Shown one piece after another: positions 16,748 through 25,797 of a DNA stretch of 64,000 nt (position 1 is its first letter; every line of letters begins with the position of its first letter). Source of the DNA: CALDTK01 sp045110575 (GTDB taxonomy: Bacteria; Bacteroidota; Bacteroidia; Chitinophagales; Saprospiraceae); contig JBGCGF010000052.1 of NCBI GenBank assembly GCA_045110575.1, positions 1-64,000 of the forward strand, given 5' to 3'. Position numbers and translations under genes: made by a program. A model generated the notes under the pieces. That model searched no databases and had not been told where the DNA came from. It worked only from the letters and a program-made list of their open reading frames with translations.

Positions 16748-18541
16748 GTGTTTCTTTGTAGCGTGAAGCTTCCCTTTAGACCTACGCTTGCGATCCCAAG
16801 CCTAATTTTGTTTGTAGTCAGTGCATGGCGCATCTATGCGAACAATGCTGCCGAACAACTTTGGGGATGGCTGCCCTTTATTTTTCTACTTGCTGGTTGG
16901 GGCTTGATTGTCAGCTTACGCCAAAACAAGAATCGCCTACGCTATCTCGCTATTGCAAGTCTTGCAGGCTTGTGTTTAGGCCTAGGATTTCCACCGTTAC
17001 CTACTTGGCCTTTGATGGGCTTGGGCTTTGGACTTATGCTTTTCCTTACCGATGAGTTGTATCGGTCAGGCTTCGCGCTAAGACGTCAATGGTGGTACAC
17101 CTACCATGCATTCGTGCTGTTTAATGTGCTCGCCAGTTGGTGGGTCGCAAACACAGCCTTGGCCGCTGGAGTAGTAGCGAACTTTCTGAACGCCTTACTG
17201 ATGGCCGTGCCCTGGGCTATCATCTTTTTGGTCCGCAAGCACATGCCCAAAATTTGGCTACCCGCTTCGGTTGTGCTTTGGATCGGATTTGAGTACATCC
17301 ATTATAACTGGCAGATCGCCTGGCCGTGGCTCACCTTTGGAAATGCGATGGCCTCAACGCCAAGTCTCGCTCAATGGTATAGCTATACCGGCATCTTCGG
17401 GGGAAGCCTGTACATTACGGTCATTGGCGTGCTTCTCTTCAAAATTTTCCAAGCTAAACGTCTTGGGGAAGCATTGGTCGAGCCAACCGTTATTGCAGGT
17501 TTGTGCGTGATCGTTCCTTTGCTGATTTCTATTGGACTCGGTGCAAGTTTTGAGCCTGATACAAATCCTGAAAACGCAAGAATCGTCACTGCGATTCAAC
17601 CCAACTTTGAACCGCATTACCAGAAGTTCGCCGTACCAGATGCTGATCAATTGAAGCGTTTCATGAAGCTTTCGCAAGAGGCTCCAGCGAGTGATTTATA
17701 TGTATTTCCCGAGACCAGTTTTGGTGCCTACGATGAATCTCAATTAGCAAAGACTGGGATGTTTCAGGCGTGGTCAAGCTTGCGCCAAAACCCAACAAAG
17801 GCAGGTGATTTACTCGCAGGTATATCTTCTTATCGTCGATATGCCAAGCCTATTGAAAATCCAGCGCTTCGCACCCAAGAAGGAGCTCGAGGGAACTCTT
17901 ACTATACGATGCATAACTCTGCCGTTTCCATCTTTAATGGAAAAGAAGGGGACTTGTATCACAAATCTCGCCTTGTACCGGGTGTTGAATTTCTTCCATA
18001 CCGCCGAGCCATGTTCTTTTTCGAACCTCTGGTTAAGAGCTTAGGAGGAACAACCGCAGGTTTAGGTATTAGCGACTCCGCGATGGTCTTTGAGTACCCC
18101 AGCGGTATCAAAGCGGCTCCGCTGATCTGCTATGAAAGCATTTATGGAGACTACGTCCGTGAGTTTGTGCAAGCGGGTGCGAACCTGCTAGTCGTGCCTA
18201 CCAATGATGGTTGGTGGGATGATAGTCCTGGCCATGTCCAGCATTTACAATTTGCACAACTCCGTGCAATCGAGAACAGACGTTGGGTGGTTCAATCTGC
18301 CAATACTGGGATCAGTGCGATCATCAACTCCAAAGGAGAAGTGACGGCAGAGACGAAGTACAATGAAGCGATTGCTCTGACTGGAAGAGTTCAGTTGGAG
18401 ACAGGTGACACAGTTTACACCGCCATGGGAGACCAGATCGGTAGGGTAGCGGCAGGAATGAGCGCATTCTTGCTAATTGGGTTGATCTCTGCGTTTTGGC
18501 GAAAGCGTGCAGGGGTGAAGGCAAAGGCCCCTAAATCCTAG
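16748..18541 (+). CDS. lnt: Apolipoprotein N-acyltransferase
   Basis: 597 residues, longer than the E. coli enzyme because of extra N-terminal hydrophobic sequence. About seven membrane helices precede a nitrilase-type periplasmic domain with the catalytic glutamate in VFPETSFGAY and the catalytic cysteine in PLICYESIYG; the following VVPTNDGWWDDS and the RAIENRRW block are typical. It adds the third acyl chain to lipoproteins, consistent with the many lipobox proteins in the window. The start is GTG at 16748 or possibly GTG at 16763. Three copies of the GTTTTGGCGNAAGC word lie in this one gene. Confidence 0.93.
   Translation: MFLCSVKLPFRPTLAIPSLILFVVSAWRIYANNAAEQLWGWLPFIFLLAGWGLIVSLRQNKNRLRYLAIASLAGLCLGLGFPPLPTWPLMGLGFGLMLFLTDELYRSGFALRRQWWYTYHAFVLFNVLASWWVANTALAAGVVANFLNALLMAVPWAIIFLVRKHMPKIWLPASVVLWIGFEYIHYNWQIAWPWLTFGNAMASTPSLAQWYSYTGIFGGSLYITVIGVLLFKIFQAKRLGEALVEPTVIAGLCVIVPLLISIGLGASFEPDTNPENARIVTAIQPNFEPHYQKFAVPDADQLKRFMKLSQEAPASDLYVFPETSFGAYDESQLAKTGMFQAWSSLRQNPTKAGDLLAGISSYRRYAKPIENPALRTQEGARGNSYYTMHNSAVSIFNGKEGDLYHKSRLVPGVEFLPYRRAMFFFEPLVKSLGGTTAGLGISDSAMVFEYPSGIKAAPLICYESIYGDYVREFVQAGANLLVVPTNDGWWDDSPGHVQHLQFAQLRAIENRRWVVQSANTGISAIINSKGEVTAETKYNEAIALTGRVQLETGDTVYTAMGDQIGRVAAGMSAFLLIGLISAFWRKRAGVKAKAPKS
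16914..16927 (-). repeat. GTTTTGGCGNAAGC signal, copy 6 (in lnt)
   Basis: Exact 14-mer on the antisense strand, N = T, giving LRQN in the protein. Confidence 0.78.
17778..17792 (-). repeat. GGTTTTGGCGNAAGC signal, copy 7 (in lnt)
   Basis: Exact copy on the antisense strand, N = C, again giving LRQN. Confidence 0.8.
18493..18506 (+). repeat. GTTTTGGCGNAAGC signal, copy 8 (in lnt)
   Basis: Exact 14-mer, N = A, read as FWRKR near the C-terminus. Confidence 0.78.
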
Positions 18542-18594
18542 AACCGCAGTTCAAGCTTATTGCGTAGCAATATTCAAACTGTGCTGAACCTAGA

Positions 18595-18637
18595 ACCAAA
18601 AAAGCCAGTATTGCGAAGCAATACTGGCTTTTTTGGT
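18595..18637. terminator. Bidirectional terminator downstream of lnt
   Basis: ACCAAAAAAGCCAGTATTGC pairs perfectly with GCAATACTGGCTTTTTTGGT around a GAA loop; it lies between convergent genes and is preceded by TGAACCTAGA. Confidence 0.92.
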
Positions 18638-18685
18638 GAACCTTGAATAATAATGAAGAGTTGCGGAGCAAGTTTTCATCATGTT

Positions 18686-19285
18686 CTATCTCACCTTCGG
18701 GCGGCGACGCTTACTTCCTTGTCCACCGCCAGAACCCATACGTTGGGCTACGCGCATATTGCCACGGTTTCGGTATGCCTTTTCAAGCTGGTCTACTTGC
18801 TCCTTGATCATTGGCTCACTGATCGTAAGCTTCTTGATGGTTTGGATGCGCTGGTTGACTTCTGGCCAACTTCCTTTCTGCGCCGCCATGTTGGCGAGCT
18901 GCAGTTGAACGACAGCGGTCTCGTTTGCACTTGGCATTTCGATTTCGCTAGCCTTCTTGAGGAGCATCTCTGCTTTCTTCGTGTCTTTCCGCATGATGGC
19001 GATGTTCGCCTGTAGCATGTAGTAGTACGCCTTGTTAGCAGGGTAGAGTAGGTTAGGGAACTTGGTCAGTGCCAAGCGCGCTTCGGCTTCGTCAATCTGC
19101 TGAGATTGCATCATCTCACTTGCACTTTGTACCGTACCGAGTAGGATATAGCCTGCGACGAGGACTATACTAACGAGGAAGAAAGGCAGTGCATACCAGA
19201 ACCCGTAGGCAAAGGTGAGGATCATGCCCACGATAAAGGACGCTGCGATCAGTGCGAAACGCAGGAAAATATTGATTTTCATCAT
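18686..19285 (-). CDS. Membrane protein with TPR-like cytoplasmic/periplasmic domain
   Basis: 199 residues from the ATG at 19285. Two close hydrophobic helices at about residues 5-50 (FALIAASFIVGMILTFAYGF and a second) are followed by an alpha-helical region with TPR-like spacing (AEARLALTKFPNLLYPANKAYYYML), and a very basic tail ending KRRRPK. Function unknown. A TACCTTAG box at 19293-19300 suggests transcription begins near the chosen start; the frame itself opens at a TTG inside that box. It converges with lnt on the terminator at 18595. Confidence 0.7.
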   Translation of the reverse strand: MMKINIFLRFALIAASFIVGMILTFAYGFWYALPFFLVSIVLVAGYILLGTVQSASEMMQSQQIDEAEARLALTKFPNLLYPANKAYYYMLQANIAIMRKDTKKAEMLLKKASEIEMPSANETAVVQLQLANMAAQKGSWPEVNQRIQTIKKLTISEPMIKEQVDQLEKAYRNRGNMRVAQRMGSGGGQGSKRRRPKVR

Positions 19286-19372
19286 ACTGGCGCTAAGGTA
19301 GCGCAAGTGTTTGAGCTAACCGAGGTCCTAATCGCTTAATGAAGGACTTCTGTCGAAAATACCTTTGTTGAA

Positions 19373-19597
19373 CTATGCCAATGCCACCTTTCCGTCGTCT
19401 TCTCCAGGCATCGCGCAGTCATCGCCAACTTTAGCACCACATGTATTGCACTCGCCAAACTTGTTCTTTACCATCGGGTTGTTGGTCGCACAGCCTCCTC
19501 TAAACTCTTCACCTCGTACTAAATAACGGATGTTGATGAGAAGGAACGACGCTCCGAAAACAACGAAGAAAATGCCGATGATGATGAGAAGCTCCAT
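19373..19597 (-). CDS. Small four-cysteine membrane protein, candidate Nqr maturation factor (NqrM/DUF539-like)
   Basis: 74 residues. One N-terminal membrane helix (about 3-22) is followed by a short soluble tail with four cysteines: FRGGC (36), ECNTC (50 and 53) and DDC (61). Helix plus GxC and a later Cys cluster is the layout of NqrM, which delivers iron to the NqrD/E centre. The window carries a full nqr operon 6 kb away, which makes this reading attractive. Sequence similarity beyond the layout is weak to the eye, so this stays a candidate; a generic small zinc- or metal-binding membrane protein is the alternative. Confidence 0.6.
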   Translation of the reverse strand: MELLIIIGIFFVVFGASFLLINIRYLVRGEEFRGGCATNNPMVKNKFGECNTCGAKVGDDCAMPGEDDGKVALA

Positions 19598-19646
19598 GGT
19601 GTAAAGGTATGTTACTCAGTAACACTTTTGAAGTGCTTTCGGTTGA

Positions 19647-19654
19647 CATATTTG
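19647..19654 (+). promoter_or_regulatory. -7 promoter-like element (CATATTTG) of mazG
   Basis: Seven of eight bases match TAnnTTTG; it ends 4 bp before the ATG at 19659, implying a leaderless message. A CTTTTG near 19625 is a possible -33 box. Confidence 0.45.
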
Positions 19655-19658
19655 CAGT

Positions 19659-20444
19659 ATGACACTTGCCACACGAACAGAGAAACTTGAAGCCTTCGGC
19701 CGATTGCTTGATATCATGGATGATCTGCGCGAAAAGTGCCCATGGGATCGCAAGCAAACGTTTGAAAGCCTGCGCTTACTTTCTATAGAAGAAGTCTACG
19801 AGCTCGCGGATGAGCTGCTAAAAGGCAATCGTGAAGGCATTGCAGAGGAAGTAGGTGACGTGATGCTTCACATGGTGTTCTATGCATTGCTAGGCCAAGA
19901 AGAAGGCGCCTTCGACATTGCTTCGATCATTCATACAGAGTGCGAGAAGCTCATTTCCCGCCATCCGCACATCTATGGTGATGTCGAAGTGGCTGACGAA
20001 GAGGAGGTGAAGCGTAATTGGGAGCAACTCAAACTGAAAGAGAAAGGAAAAACCACTGTGCTCGGAGGAGTGCCAAGAGGTTTGCCGGCGCTAGTCAAGG
20101 CCTATCGTATGCAGGAGAAGACTGCACAATTTGGTTTCGAATGGGAACACGTGGAAGAGGTTTTCACGAAAGTGGAAGAAGAACTCGGCGAACTCCAAGA
20201 AGCGATTGCCGAAAAGCAAGGTCATGAGCGTGTGGAAGAAGAATTTGGCGATTTACTTTTCTCGCTCGTGAACTACGGTCGATTTTTAAAGGTCGACCCT
20301 GAAACCGCGCTAGAGCGGACGAACCAGAAGTTTAAACGACGTTTTGAGCACATCGAATCACATGCTCAAAAACCATTAAGTGACATGACGCTGGCCGAAA
20401 TGGATGAATTGTGGGAAGAAGCTAAGCGACTTGAACGTCAGTAA
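19659..20444 (+). CDS. mazG: Nucleoside triphosphate pyrophosphohydrolase MazG
   Basis: 261 residues, full length for the two-domain enzyme. The N-terminal domain has CPWDRKQTFESLRLLSIEE and the metal-binding acidic set in SIEEVYELADEL and EEVGDVMLH. The second domain repeats the pattern as EEELGELQEAI and EEFGDLLFSLVNY. MazG hydrolyses NTPs and dNTPs to monophosphate and pyrophosphate, acting as a house-cleaning enzyme and dampening ppGpp responses. Divergent from the small four-cysteine membrane protein, with 61 bp between starts. Confidence 0.95.
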   Translation: MTLATRTEKLEAFGRLLDIMDDLREKCPWDRKQTFESLRLLSIEEVYELADELLKGNREGIAEEVGDVMLHMVFYALLGQEEGAFDIASIIHTECEKLISRHPHIYGDVEVADEEEVKRNWEQLKLKEKGKTTVLGGVPRGLPALVKAYRMQEKTAQFGFEWEHVEEVFTKVEEELGELQEAIAEKQGHERVEEEFGDLLFSLVNYGRFLKVDPETALERTNQKFKRRFEHIESHAQKPLSDMTLAEMDELWEEAKRLERQ

Positions 20445-20563
20445 TTGAGCCTGACCCGCAAGCACTGCTTACCTTTGTCGCTCATTGTACTTGTAACGCG
20501 ATTTTAAGAAAGGACTAAACCGTTAGTCTATACTCGCGTTGATAGCCTTAGTTAACTGCCTTC

Positions 20564-21193
20564 ATGGAAAAAATTCGGCTCGAAATCGTCGCTCTCTCGC
20601 ATAGTGTTGCCCAGTCGCACAACTACGCAGTAGTCCTTGGTGAGCAATTCGGCGCACGCCGTTTGCCCATTGTTATTGGAGCCTTTGAGGCTCAGGCAAT
20701 TGCGGTGGCAATGGAGCGCATGGCGCCCAACCGTCCGCTTACGCACGACCTCTTCAAAAACTCTCTCGAAAAGTTTGAAATCGACCTCAAAGAGATCGTG
20801 ATCAACAACTTAGTAGAAGGTGTTTTCTATTCGCTACTCATCTGTGAGCGACATGGAGAAACCATTGAAATTGACAGCCGTACATCGGATGCAATCGCAA
20901 TGGCCGTCCGCTTCCAATGTCCAATTTTCACTTCTGAAGACATCCTCGAGAAGGCCGGTGTTGAGATTGAAGATGGCGCAGAAGGAGAAGAAACTGCTGA
21001 AAGTAAGTCTTCTAAGAAGCGTGCTCGTTCTAAACCAGCTCCTGCCAAAACAGCGACTGTGCGTCCAGACAAGCTTTCGAGCTATTCTGTCAAGGACCTC
21101 AAAAGCATGATGGATGAAATGCTTGGAAACGAGAATTACGAGAAAGCTGCGGAAATCCGTGACGAACTCGAGCGTCGCGAGAAAGAAGACTAG
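20564..21193 (+). CDS. Bifunctional nuclease family protein (DUF151) with C-terminal UVR motif
   Basis: 209 residues. The N-terminal part (about 1-135) is a BFN/DUF151 domain: YAVVLGEQFGARRLPIVIGA, then NRPLTHDL and SRTSDAIAMAVR. A charged Ser/Lys/Ala linker follows. The last about 40 residues form a UvrB/UvrC-type helical hairpin (LKSMMDEMLGNENYEKAAEI). This DUF151-UVR arrangement is standard in Bacteroidota. The family was named for weak RNase/DNase activity in a plant member; the bacterial role is unsettled. Followed by a strong terminator at 21238. Confidence 0.9.
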   Translation: MEKIRLEIVALSHSVAQSHNYAVVLGEQFGARRLPIVIGAFEAQAIAVAMERMAPNRPLTHDLFKNSLEKFEIDLKEIVINNLVEGVFYSLLICERHGETIEIDSRTSDAIAMAVRFQCPIFTSEDILEKAGVEIEDGAEGEETAESKSSKKRARSKPAPAKTATVRPDKLSSYSVKDLKSMMDEMLGNENYEKAAEIRDELERREKED

Positions 21194-21237
21194 TGACACC
21201 CGACTCGATGTTTTCAATCTAGTTAGCATTGACTTGT

Positions 21238-21286
21238 AAAAGGAAAGCCCACTAAGAACATCTTGTTCTTAGTGGGCTTTCCTTTT
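21238..21286. terminator. Rho-independent terminator
   Basis: A perfect 23-bp stem (from AAAAGGAAAGCCCACT to AGTGGGCTTTCCTTTT) with a 3-base loop ends in a T-tract; it separates convergent genes. Confidence 0.93.
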
Positions 21287-21376
21287 TTAAACTTGTGTCT
21301 CACCCTTTCAACGAAACGCAGCGAAACGGCTTCTTATGCGGAGCTGACTCAGCAATGACGTTGGAGTAAGGCTGAA

Positions 21377-22393
21377 TTATACGCCCTTGGCTATAATCTT
21401 GCAGGTCTCTTCAATTTCGGCATCTCCAATTCCAAGGTAGGTTACCATCCTGATGGTGCGTTTGCCGAAAGCACTGGCGATCAGACCGTTTTGGCGATAA
21501 GCTGAAAGAACCTCTGCTGCAGTTAAGTGGTCCTGCACATCGAAGATGACAATGTTCGTTTCGATCTGGCGGACAGATTTGACGTACGGTTGTTTCTCGA
21601 GTACGCTTCCTAATTGCTGGGCGCGGGTATGGTCTTCTGCGAGCCGTTCTACTTGGTGATTCAGTGCATATAATCCCGCTGCTGCTAAGAATCCTGCTTG
21701 GCGCATTCCACCACCCATGACTTTTCGAAAGCGTCTGGCTTCTCTGATGAAGTCTGCTGTTCCTGTGAGAACGCTTCCAACCGGAGCGCCAAGGCCCTTG
21801 CTGAGGCAAAGAGAGATGCTATCGAATCGTTTGCCCCAATCGAGAGGTGATTCTCCGGTAGCAACGAGCGCATTCATGAGTCTTGCTCCATCTAGGTGAA
21901 GAGACAAATTGTTAGCCTTGCAAATAGCTAGAATCGGATCTACTTCGTCAAGACGATAGATTGCACCACCCCCTCTGTTGGCGGTGTTTTCCAGTACGAC
22001 CAGTCGGGTTCTCGCCAACCAGTCATAAGAAGGTTGAATTGCGTCCTCTACCTGGTCGGCAGTGAGTTTACCTCGACTACCTGGTACGGGGTTGATGCGC
22101 ACGCCACTATGCCATGCAAAGCCAGCGCTTTCATAATGCCAGATATGGGAGTCATGGTCGCAGATCACTTCATCTAATGCATTGGTGTGCAGTTTGATGG
22201 CGAGCTGATTGGTCATTGTACCGCTAGGGCAAAAGAGCGCAGCTTCGTGGCCAAACATGGCCGCAGTGTGTGCTTCGAGAGCGTTGACGGTAGGGTCTTC
22301 ACCAAAGACATCATCACCGACTTCTGCCTGCATCATAGCAGTCAGCATGTCTGGTGTAGGCTTGGTGGCGGTATCGGAAAGTAGATTTATCAC
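21377..22393 (-). CDS. ltaE: Low-specificity L-threonine aldolase
   Basis: 338 residues, fold type I PLP enzyme. INLLSDTATKPTPDML opens the protein, as in LtaE; HIWHYESAG is the substrate loop, HLDGARLMNA carries the PLP-binding Asp and Arg, and SLCLSKGLGAPVGS holds the Schiff-base lysine. It cleaves threonine or allo-threonine to glycine and acetaldehyde. The GTG start (22393) overlaps the stop of the upstream DUF1499 gene as GTGA, so translation is probably coupled. Confidence 0.93.
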   Translation of the reverse strand: MINLLSDTATKPTPDMLTAMMQAEVGDDVFGEDPTVNALEAHTAAMFGHEAALFCPSGTMTNQLAIKLHTNALDEVICDHDSHIWHYESAGFAWHSGVRINPVPGSRGKLTADQVEDAIQPSYDWLARTRLVVLENTANRGGGAIYRLDEVDPILAICKANNLSLHLDGARLMNALVATGESPLDWGKRFDSISLCLSKGLGAPVGSVLTGTADFIREARRFRKVMGGGMRQAGFLAAAGLYALNHQVERLAEDHTRAQQLGSVLEKQPYVKSVRQIETNIVIFDVQDHLTAAEVLSAYRQNGLIASAFGKRTIRMVTYLGIGDAEIEETCKIIAKGV

Positions 22394-22794
22394 TGCTGCG
22401 AAGAAAACGCAGTTGAGATTGCTAAAACGCGTCTTTTATTCGCACCCATGTCCGAATGCCCAACACGTGAAGCAGATCGAACGTGGATAACGGGTTCGTC
22501 CTTTGGGAAATAGAACTCAACATCATCGATAAAAACAAAAGCTCGATACTCTACGTGTAGGTAGTTGTCTGTCTCGGTTATGATGGTTGCCTTTGAATCC
22601 TCATTGAGGATGCTCATAAGTCCAAGCTTTGCTCTTAGTGGACTCCCGATGTACGAAATCGGTGGAACTTTCTGTGAGTCTACTGTTGCTTGAGAACTGA
22701 CGCAGTTAGGAGAGCTTGGACAAGCGCGTAGTTGTCCTTCATTTAAACCTAGCGAAGAGGGCCTTTTTCGCGCGGCTGGTAGGATCCAAGACAT
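22390..22794 (-). CDS. DUF1499 family protein
   Basis: 134 residues from the ATG at 22794. Family features: LGLNEGQLRACPSSPNCVSS near the N-terminus, YLHVEYRAFVFIDDVEFYF in the middle and the RSASRVGHSDMG block near the C-terminus. DUF1499 proteins are widespread in bacteria and plastids and have no assigned reaction. No membrane helix or clear signal peptide. Overlaps ltaE by 4 bp (GTGA), so the two form a small operon. Confidence 0.88.
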   Translation of the reverse strand: MSWILPAARKRPSSLGLNEGQLRACPSSPNCVSSQATVDSQKVPPISYIGSPLRAKLGLMSILNEDSKATIITETDNYLHVEYRAFVFIDDVEFYFPKDEPVIHVRSASRVGHSDMGANKRRVLAISTAFSSQQ

Positions 22795-23046
22795 AGTGAG
22801 GTGTGATTCTAATTGATGATAAGGATTCAGCAAAGTTCACGCTGAATGCTAGAGGAAGGGGTGTACTGCCATCACTGTTTGGCCTGTACTTTATCAATCA
22901 CTATCCGGGAAAGCTATCATTCAATGTGGAGCGCCCAAAAAGAATGTGTGTGTAAAGGTGCATTTCTTTATAGATGAACATTGAAAGCGTAATGCCCTCA
23001 GTATGTAGCGTTTGTTTCTTCTTAAAAACGGTGAGCGCAGATGCGT

Positions 23047-23055
23047 TACATTTCG
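23047..23055 (+). promoter_or_regulatory. -7 promoter element (TACATTTCG) of the trehalase gene
   Basis: TAnnTTTCG-type box ending 3 bp before the ATG at 23059. It overlaps the frame opened by the ATG at 23041, so that earlier start is unlikely and the message should be leaderless. Confidence 0.55.
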
Positions 23056-23058
23056 GCC

Positions 23059-24666
23059 ATGAGCTTTCGAAATCTAACTTTAGTCCTTGGATTACTTCTC
23101 GCCGGTTGTGTTGAGGATGCAATCATCGTTGAATCAACCAACCCTATACCAGCTAAGAAAGCGTATTCCAACCCTGCGGACTCTTACACAGATCTCTTTA
23201 CGCAGGTGCAGATGGGAGAAGTATTTGCAGATTCGAAGACGTTTGTGGACATGCCTCCTAAAAGGCCTGCTGCTGAAATTATGTCAGAGTACGCTCAGCA
23301 AAAGGACACTCCAGGTTTCGATTTGAAAGCGTTTATCTCAGCAAATTTTGAGGAGCTGCCAGACCTCTCTAATGGCTTTAGCAGCGATCAAACCTTGAGT
23401 TTGGACGAGCATATTGAGCGACTTTGGCCTGTTTTAAGCCGTGATGAAGAGGCTCAAAATGAGAAGGGAAGTCTCATCGCTCTTCCGCATGATTACATCG
23501 TGCCTGGTGGACGGTTTAGAGAGATCTACTATTGGGATAGCTACTTTACGATGTTAGGCTTGCTGGTTGACGACCAACCCGTGTACGCGAAAAACATGGT
23601 CGATAATTTTGCCTTTCTCATCAATAAGATCGGATTTATCCCTAACGGCAATAGGGCCTATTATTTGAGTCGCTCGCAACCTCCGTTTTTTGCTCCTATG
23701 GTTGGGCTTTTGGTTGAAGAGCAAGGCGAAGAGTTATTGCTTGAATACCTGCCAGCGCTGGAGAAAGAATACAGTTTCTGGATGCGTGGAAGTAAGAACC
23801 TCAATGAGCAGGGAGATGTAGCACTTCGCACGGCTAAAATCAAAGGAGACTTTATCGTCAACCGATATCACGACAATAATGCCCGCCCTCGTCCGGAAGG
23901 ATACCGTGAAGATTCGCTGCTGGCTTTGAATAGCAATAGAGATAACAAGGAACTTTATACAAACCTGCGTGCAGCGTGTGAATCAGGCTGGGATTTTAGT
24001 TCACGATGGTTGGTTGATCCAAATGAATTGGGGACGATTCAGACGTCGAATATTGCGCCTGTAGACCTAAACAGTTTGCTGTATTACTTGGAAGATATGC
24101 TCGCCAAGGCGTATGCGTTAAATGATAACGTGGAGCAAGCTCAACTCTTTGCCAAAGCTGCTTACGAGCGGAGAAGAGCAGTGCTTACTCACTTCTATGA
24201 CGCTGAATTAAAGTGGTTTGTTGATTACCAGATTGATCGTCAGTCTTCCAATAACAACGCAACGCTTGCTGGGATGTATCCACTTTTCTTTGGCTTAGCT
24301 ACTGAGGCGCAAGCAAAGGAAGTTGCAGAGCGTTTGGAGCTAGACTTCCTGAAACCTGGTGGATTGGTGACAAGCTTGGAGACTACGGGCCAACAGTGGG
24401 ATGCACCGAATGGCTGGCCCCCGTTGCAGTGGGTTGCTATTGCAGGATTGCGAAAGTATGGCCACAAGAAACTCGCGAAAGAAATTGCTAGCCGTTGGTT
24501 AACGTCGGGAAGAAAGGTCTACGCGAAGACAGGAAAGGTGGTTGAAAAGTACAATGTGGTCGATACGACTTTACTTGCCGGTGGAGGCGAGTATCCTAAC
24601 CAAGACGGTTTTGGCTGGAGTAACGGTGTGTTTGCACGCATCATGCACGACTATCCGAAGCTTTAG
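23059..24666 (+). CDS. treA: Alpha,alpha-trehalase, GH37, lipoprotein
   Basis: 535 residues. Lipoprotein signal with lipobox LLLAGC, so the enzyme is probably anchored in the periplasm or at the outer membrane. Both GH37 signatures are intact: PGGRFREIYYWDSYF (about residues 151-165) and QWDAPNGWPP (about 445-454), and YRESGWDFSSRW is present as CESGWDFSSRW. It hydrolyses trehalose to two glucose units. Followed after 48 bp by an App1-like phosphatase on the same strand. The symbol treA is used for a periplasmic-type enzyme by analogy. Confidence 0.93.
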   Translation: MSFRNLTLVLGLLLAGCVEDAIIVESTNPIPAKKAYSNPADSYTDLFTQVQMGEVFADSKTFVDMPPKRPAAEIMSEYAQQKDTPGFDLKAFISANFEELPDLSNGFSSDQTLSLDEHIERLWPVLSRDEEAQNEKGSLIALPHDYIVPGGRFREIYYWDSYFTMLGLLVDDQPVYAKNMVDNFAFLINKIGFIPNGNRAYYLSRSQPPFFAPMVGLLVEEQGEELLLEYLPALEKEYSFWMRGSKNLNEQGDVALRTAKIKGDFIVNRYHDNNARPRPEGYREDSLLALNSNRDNKELYTNLRAACESGWDFSSRWLVDPNELGTIQTSNIAPVDLNSLLYYLEDMLAKAYALNDNVEQAQLFAKAAYERRRAVLTHFYDAELKWFVDYQIDRQSSNNNATLAGMYPLFFGLATEAQAKEVAERLELDFLKPGGLVTSLETTGQQWDAPNGWPPLQWVAIAGLRKYGHKKLAKEIASRWLTSGRKVYAKTGKVVEKYNVVDTTLLAGGGEYPNQDGFGWSNGVFARIMHDYPKL

Positions 24667-24714
24667 TCCAGTTAGTAGAGAGCTTTCAAGGCAAATTCAA
24701 AACGAAGACAATCC

Positions 24715-25797
24715 ATGCTAGATCGATTTGGTCGCATTATTCACGACATCCAACGGGGATATCGCAAAGGGTCTCAGTATACTTCTGACGACCCTGTTGT
24801 GATTCAATTGTATCGAGGATATCGGTCATCTACAAAGCTATTTGTGCAAGGGCGCGTACTTTCTGATAGCCTCGTGAAGGTTGCCCAAAGTGATCGGCGA
24901 TGGCGAAATTTCGTGAACGCAATTCGTCGATTTGATAGCGATGAGGTTGCAGGAGCTCGATTAGACCTAGACTATTTAGGTCAGCCATTTAGCCGAGTGG
25001 CAGATGCTGAAGGCTACTTTGAAGTGCATGAAGATGTAACGGTTCAGCCGACAGTAGATCCTTGGGAGGCCATTGGTGCTAAGCTGACGGAGATTCCATA
25101 TGGCAAGCCTGCCGAAGAGCTTTTCGCAGGGGAAGTGGCAGATCTATCTGCTGAAGCAAGTATTGCCATCGTCACGGATATTGATGACACGATACTGCAA
25201 ACGCATGTCACATCGCTGTTCAAGTTACGTGCGCTGTACCATACGCTTGTCGACAATGCTTACACCCGATTGTCTTTTAAGGGCGCTCCAGCCTTGTATC
25301 AAGCACTTGCCAGTGGTCCCGACGAGGGCAACGTTTCAAACCCAACTTTCTATCTCTCGCGTAGTCCGTGGAATTTGTACGACATGCTCGAGCACTTTCT
25401 AGATGAGAAAGGTTTTCCAAAAGGCCCCATTTTCCTTCGGGATGTTGGGCTCCCATATCTAGCTGCTCCGAGTGAGTTCGGGCATAAGGAAGGGACGATT
25501 TTGCGCCTCATTGAGGATTTCCCAACCTTGAAGTTCGTGCTGATCGGTGATTCAGGTGAGAAAGATGCGGACATCTACCACAGCGTTGCTAAGCGACATC
25601 CGGATCGCATTGCAGCAGTTATTATCCGTAACGTGAAGAACAACGCGAATGCGAAGCGGATCCAGCGAATGTTTGCAAGGATTCCAGCGGAGAAGCACTT
25701 CCACCTTGTGAAAACTAGTGATGAAGCTGCTGCGCACCTGGCAGAGTTGGGCTTCCTGAATCAAGAACAAGTGCAACAAGTTCGTGAAGCACTCTAG
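24715..25797 (+). CDS. App1-like phosphatidate phosphatase family protein (DUF2183)
   Basis: 360 residues. The C-terminal catalytic domain has the DxDxT-type nucleophile motif in VTDIDDTILQT, a conserved FYLSRSPWNLYDML block and FVLIGDSGEKDADIY with the metal-binding aspartate. The N-terminal half resembles the beta-rich part found in bacterial App1 homologues (GYRSSTKLFVQGRVL). In yeast the family dephosphorylates phosphatidic acid; bacterial substrates are not established. No signal peptide or membrane helix is apparent. Probably in one transcript with the trehalase. Confidence 0.87.
   Translation: MLDRFGRIIHDIQRGYRKGSQYTSDDPVVIQLYRGYRSSTKLFVQGRVLSDSLVKVAQSDRRWRNFVNAIRRFDSDEVAGARLDLDYLGQPFSRVADAEGYFEVHEDVTVQPTVDPWEAIGAKLTEIPYGKPAEELFAGEVADLSAEASIAIVTDIDDTILQTHVTSLFKLRALYHTLVDNAYTRLSFKGAPALYQALASGPDEGNVSNPTFYLSRSPWNLYDMLEHFLDEKGFPKGPIFLRDVGLPYLAAPSEFGHKEGTILRLIEDFPTLKFVLIGDSGEKDADIYHSVAKRHPDRIAAVIIRNVKNNANAKRIQRMFARIPAEKHFHLVKTSDEAAAHLAELGFLNQEQVQQVREAL

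Noticed and set aside
21487..21502. CGTTTTGGCGATAAGC in ltaE
   Set aside because: One inserted base relative to the consensus; noted but not counted as a signal copy.
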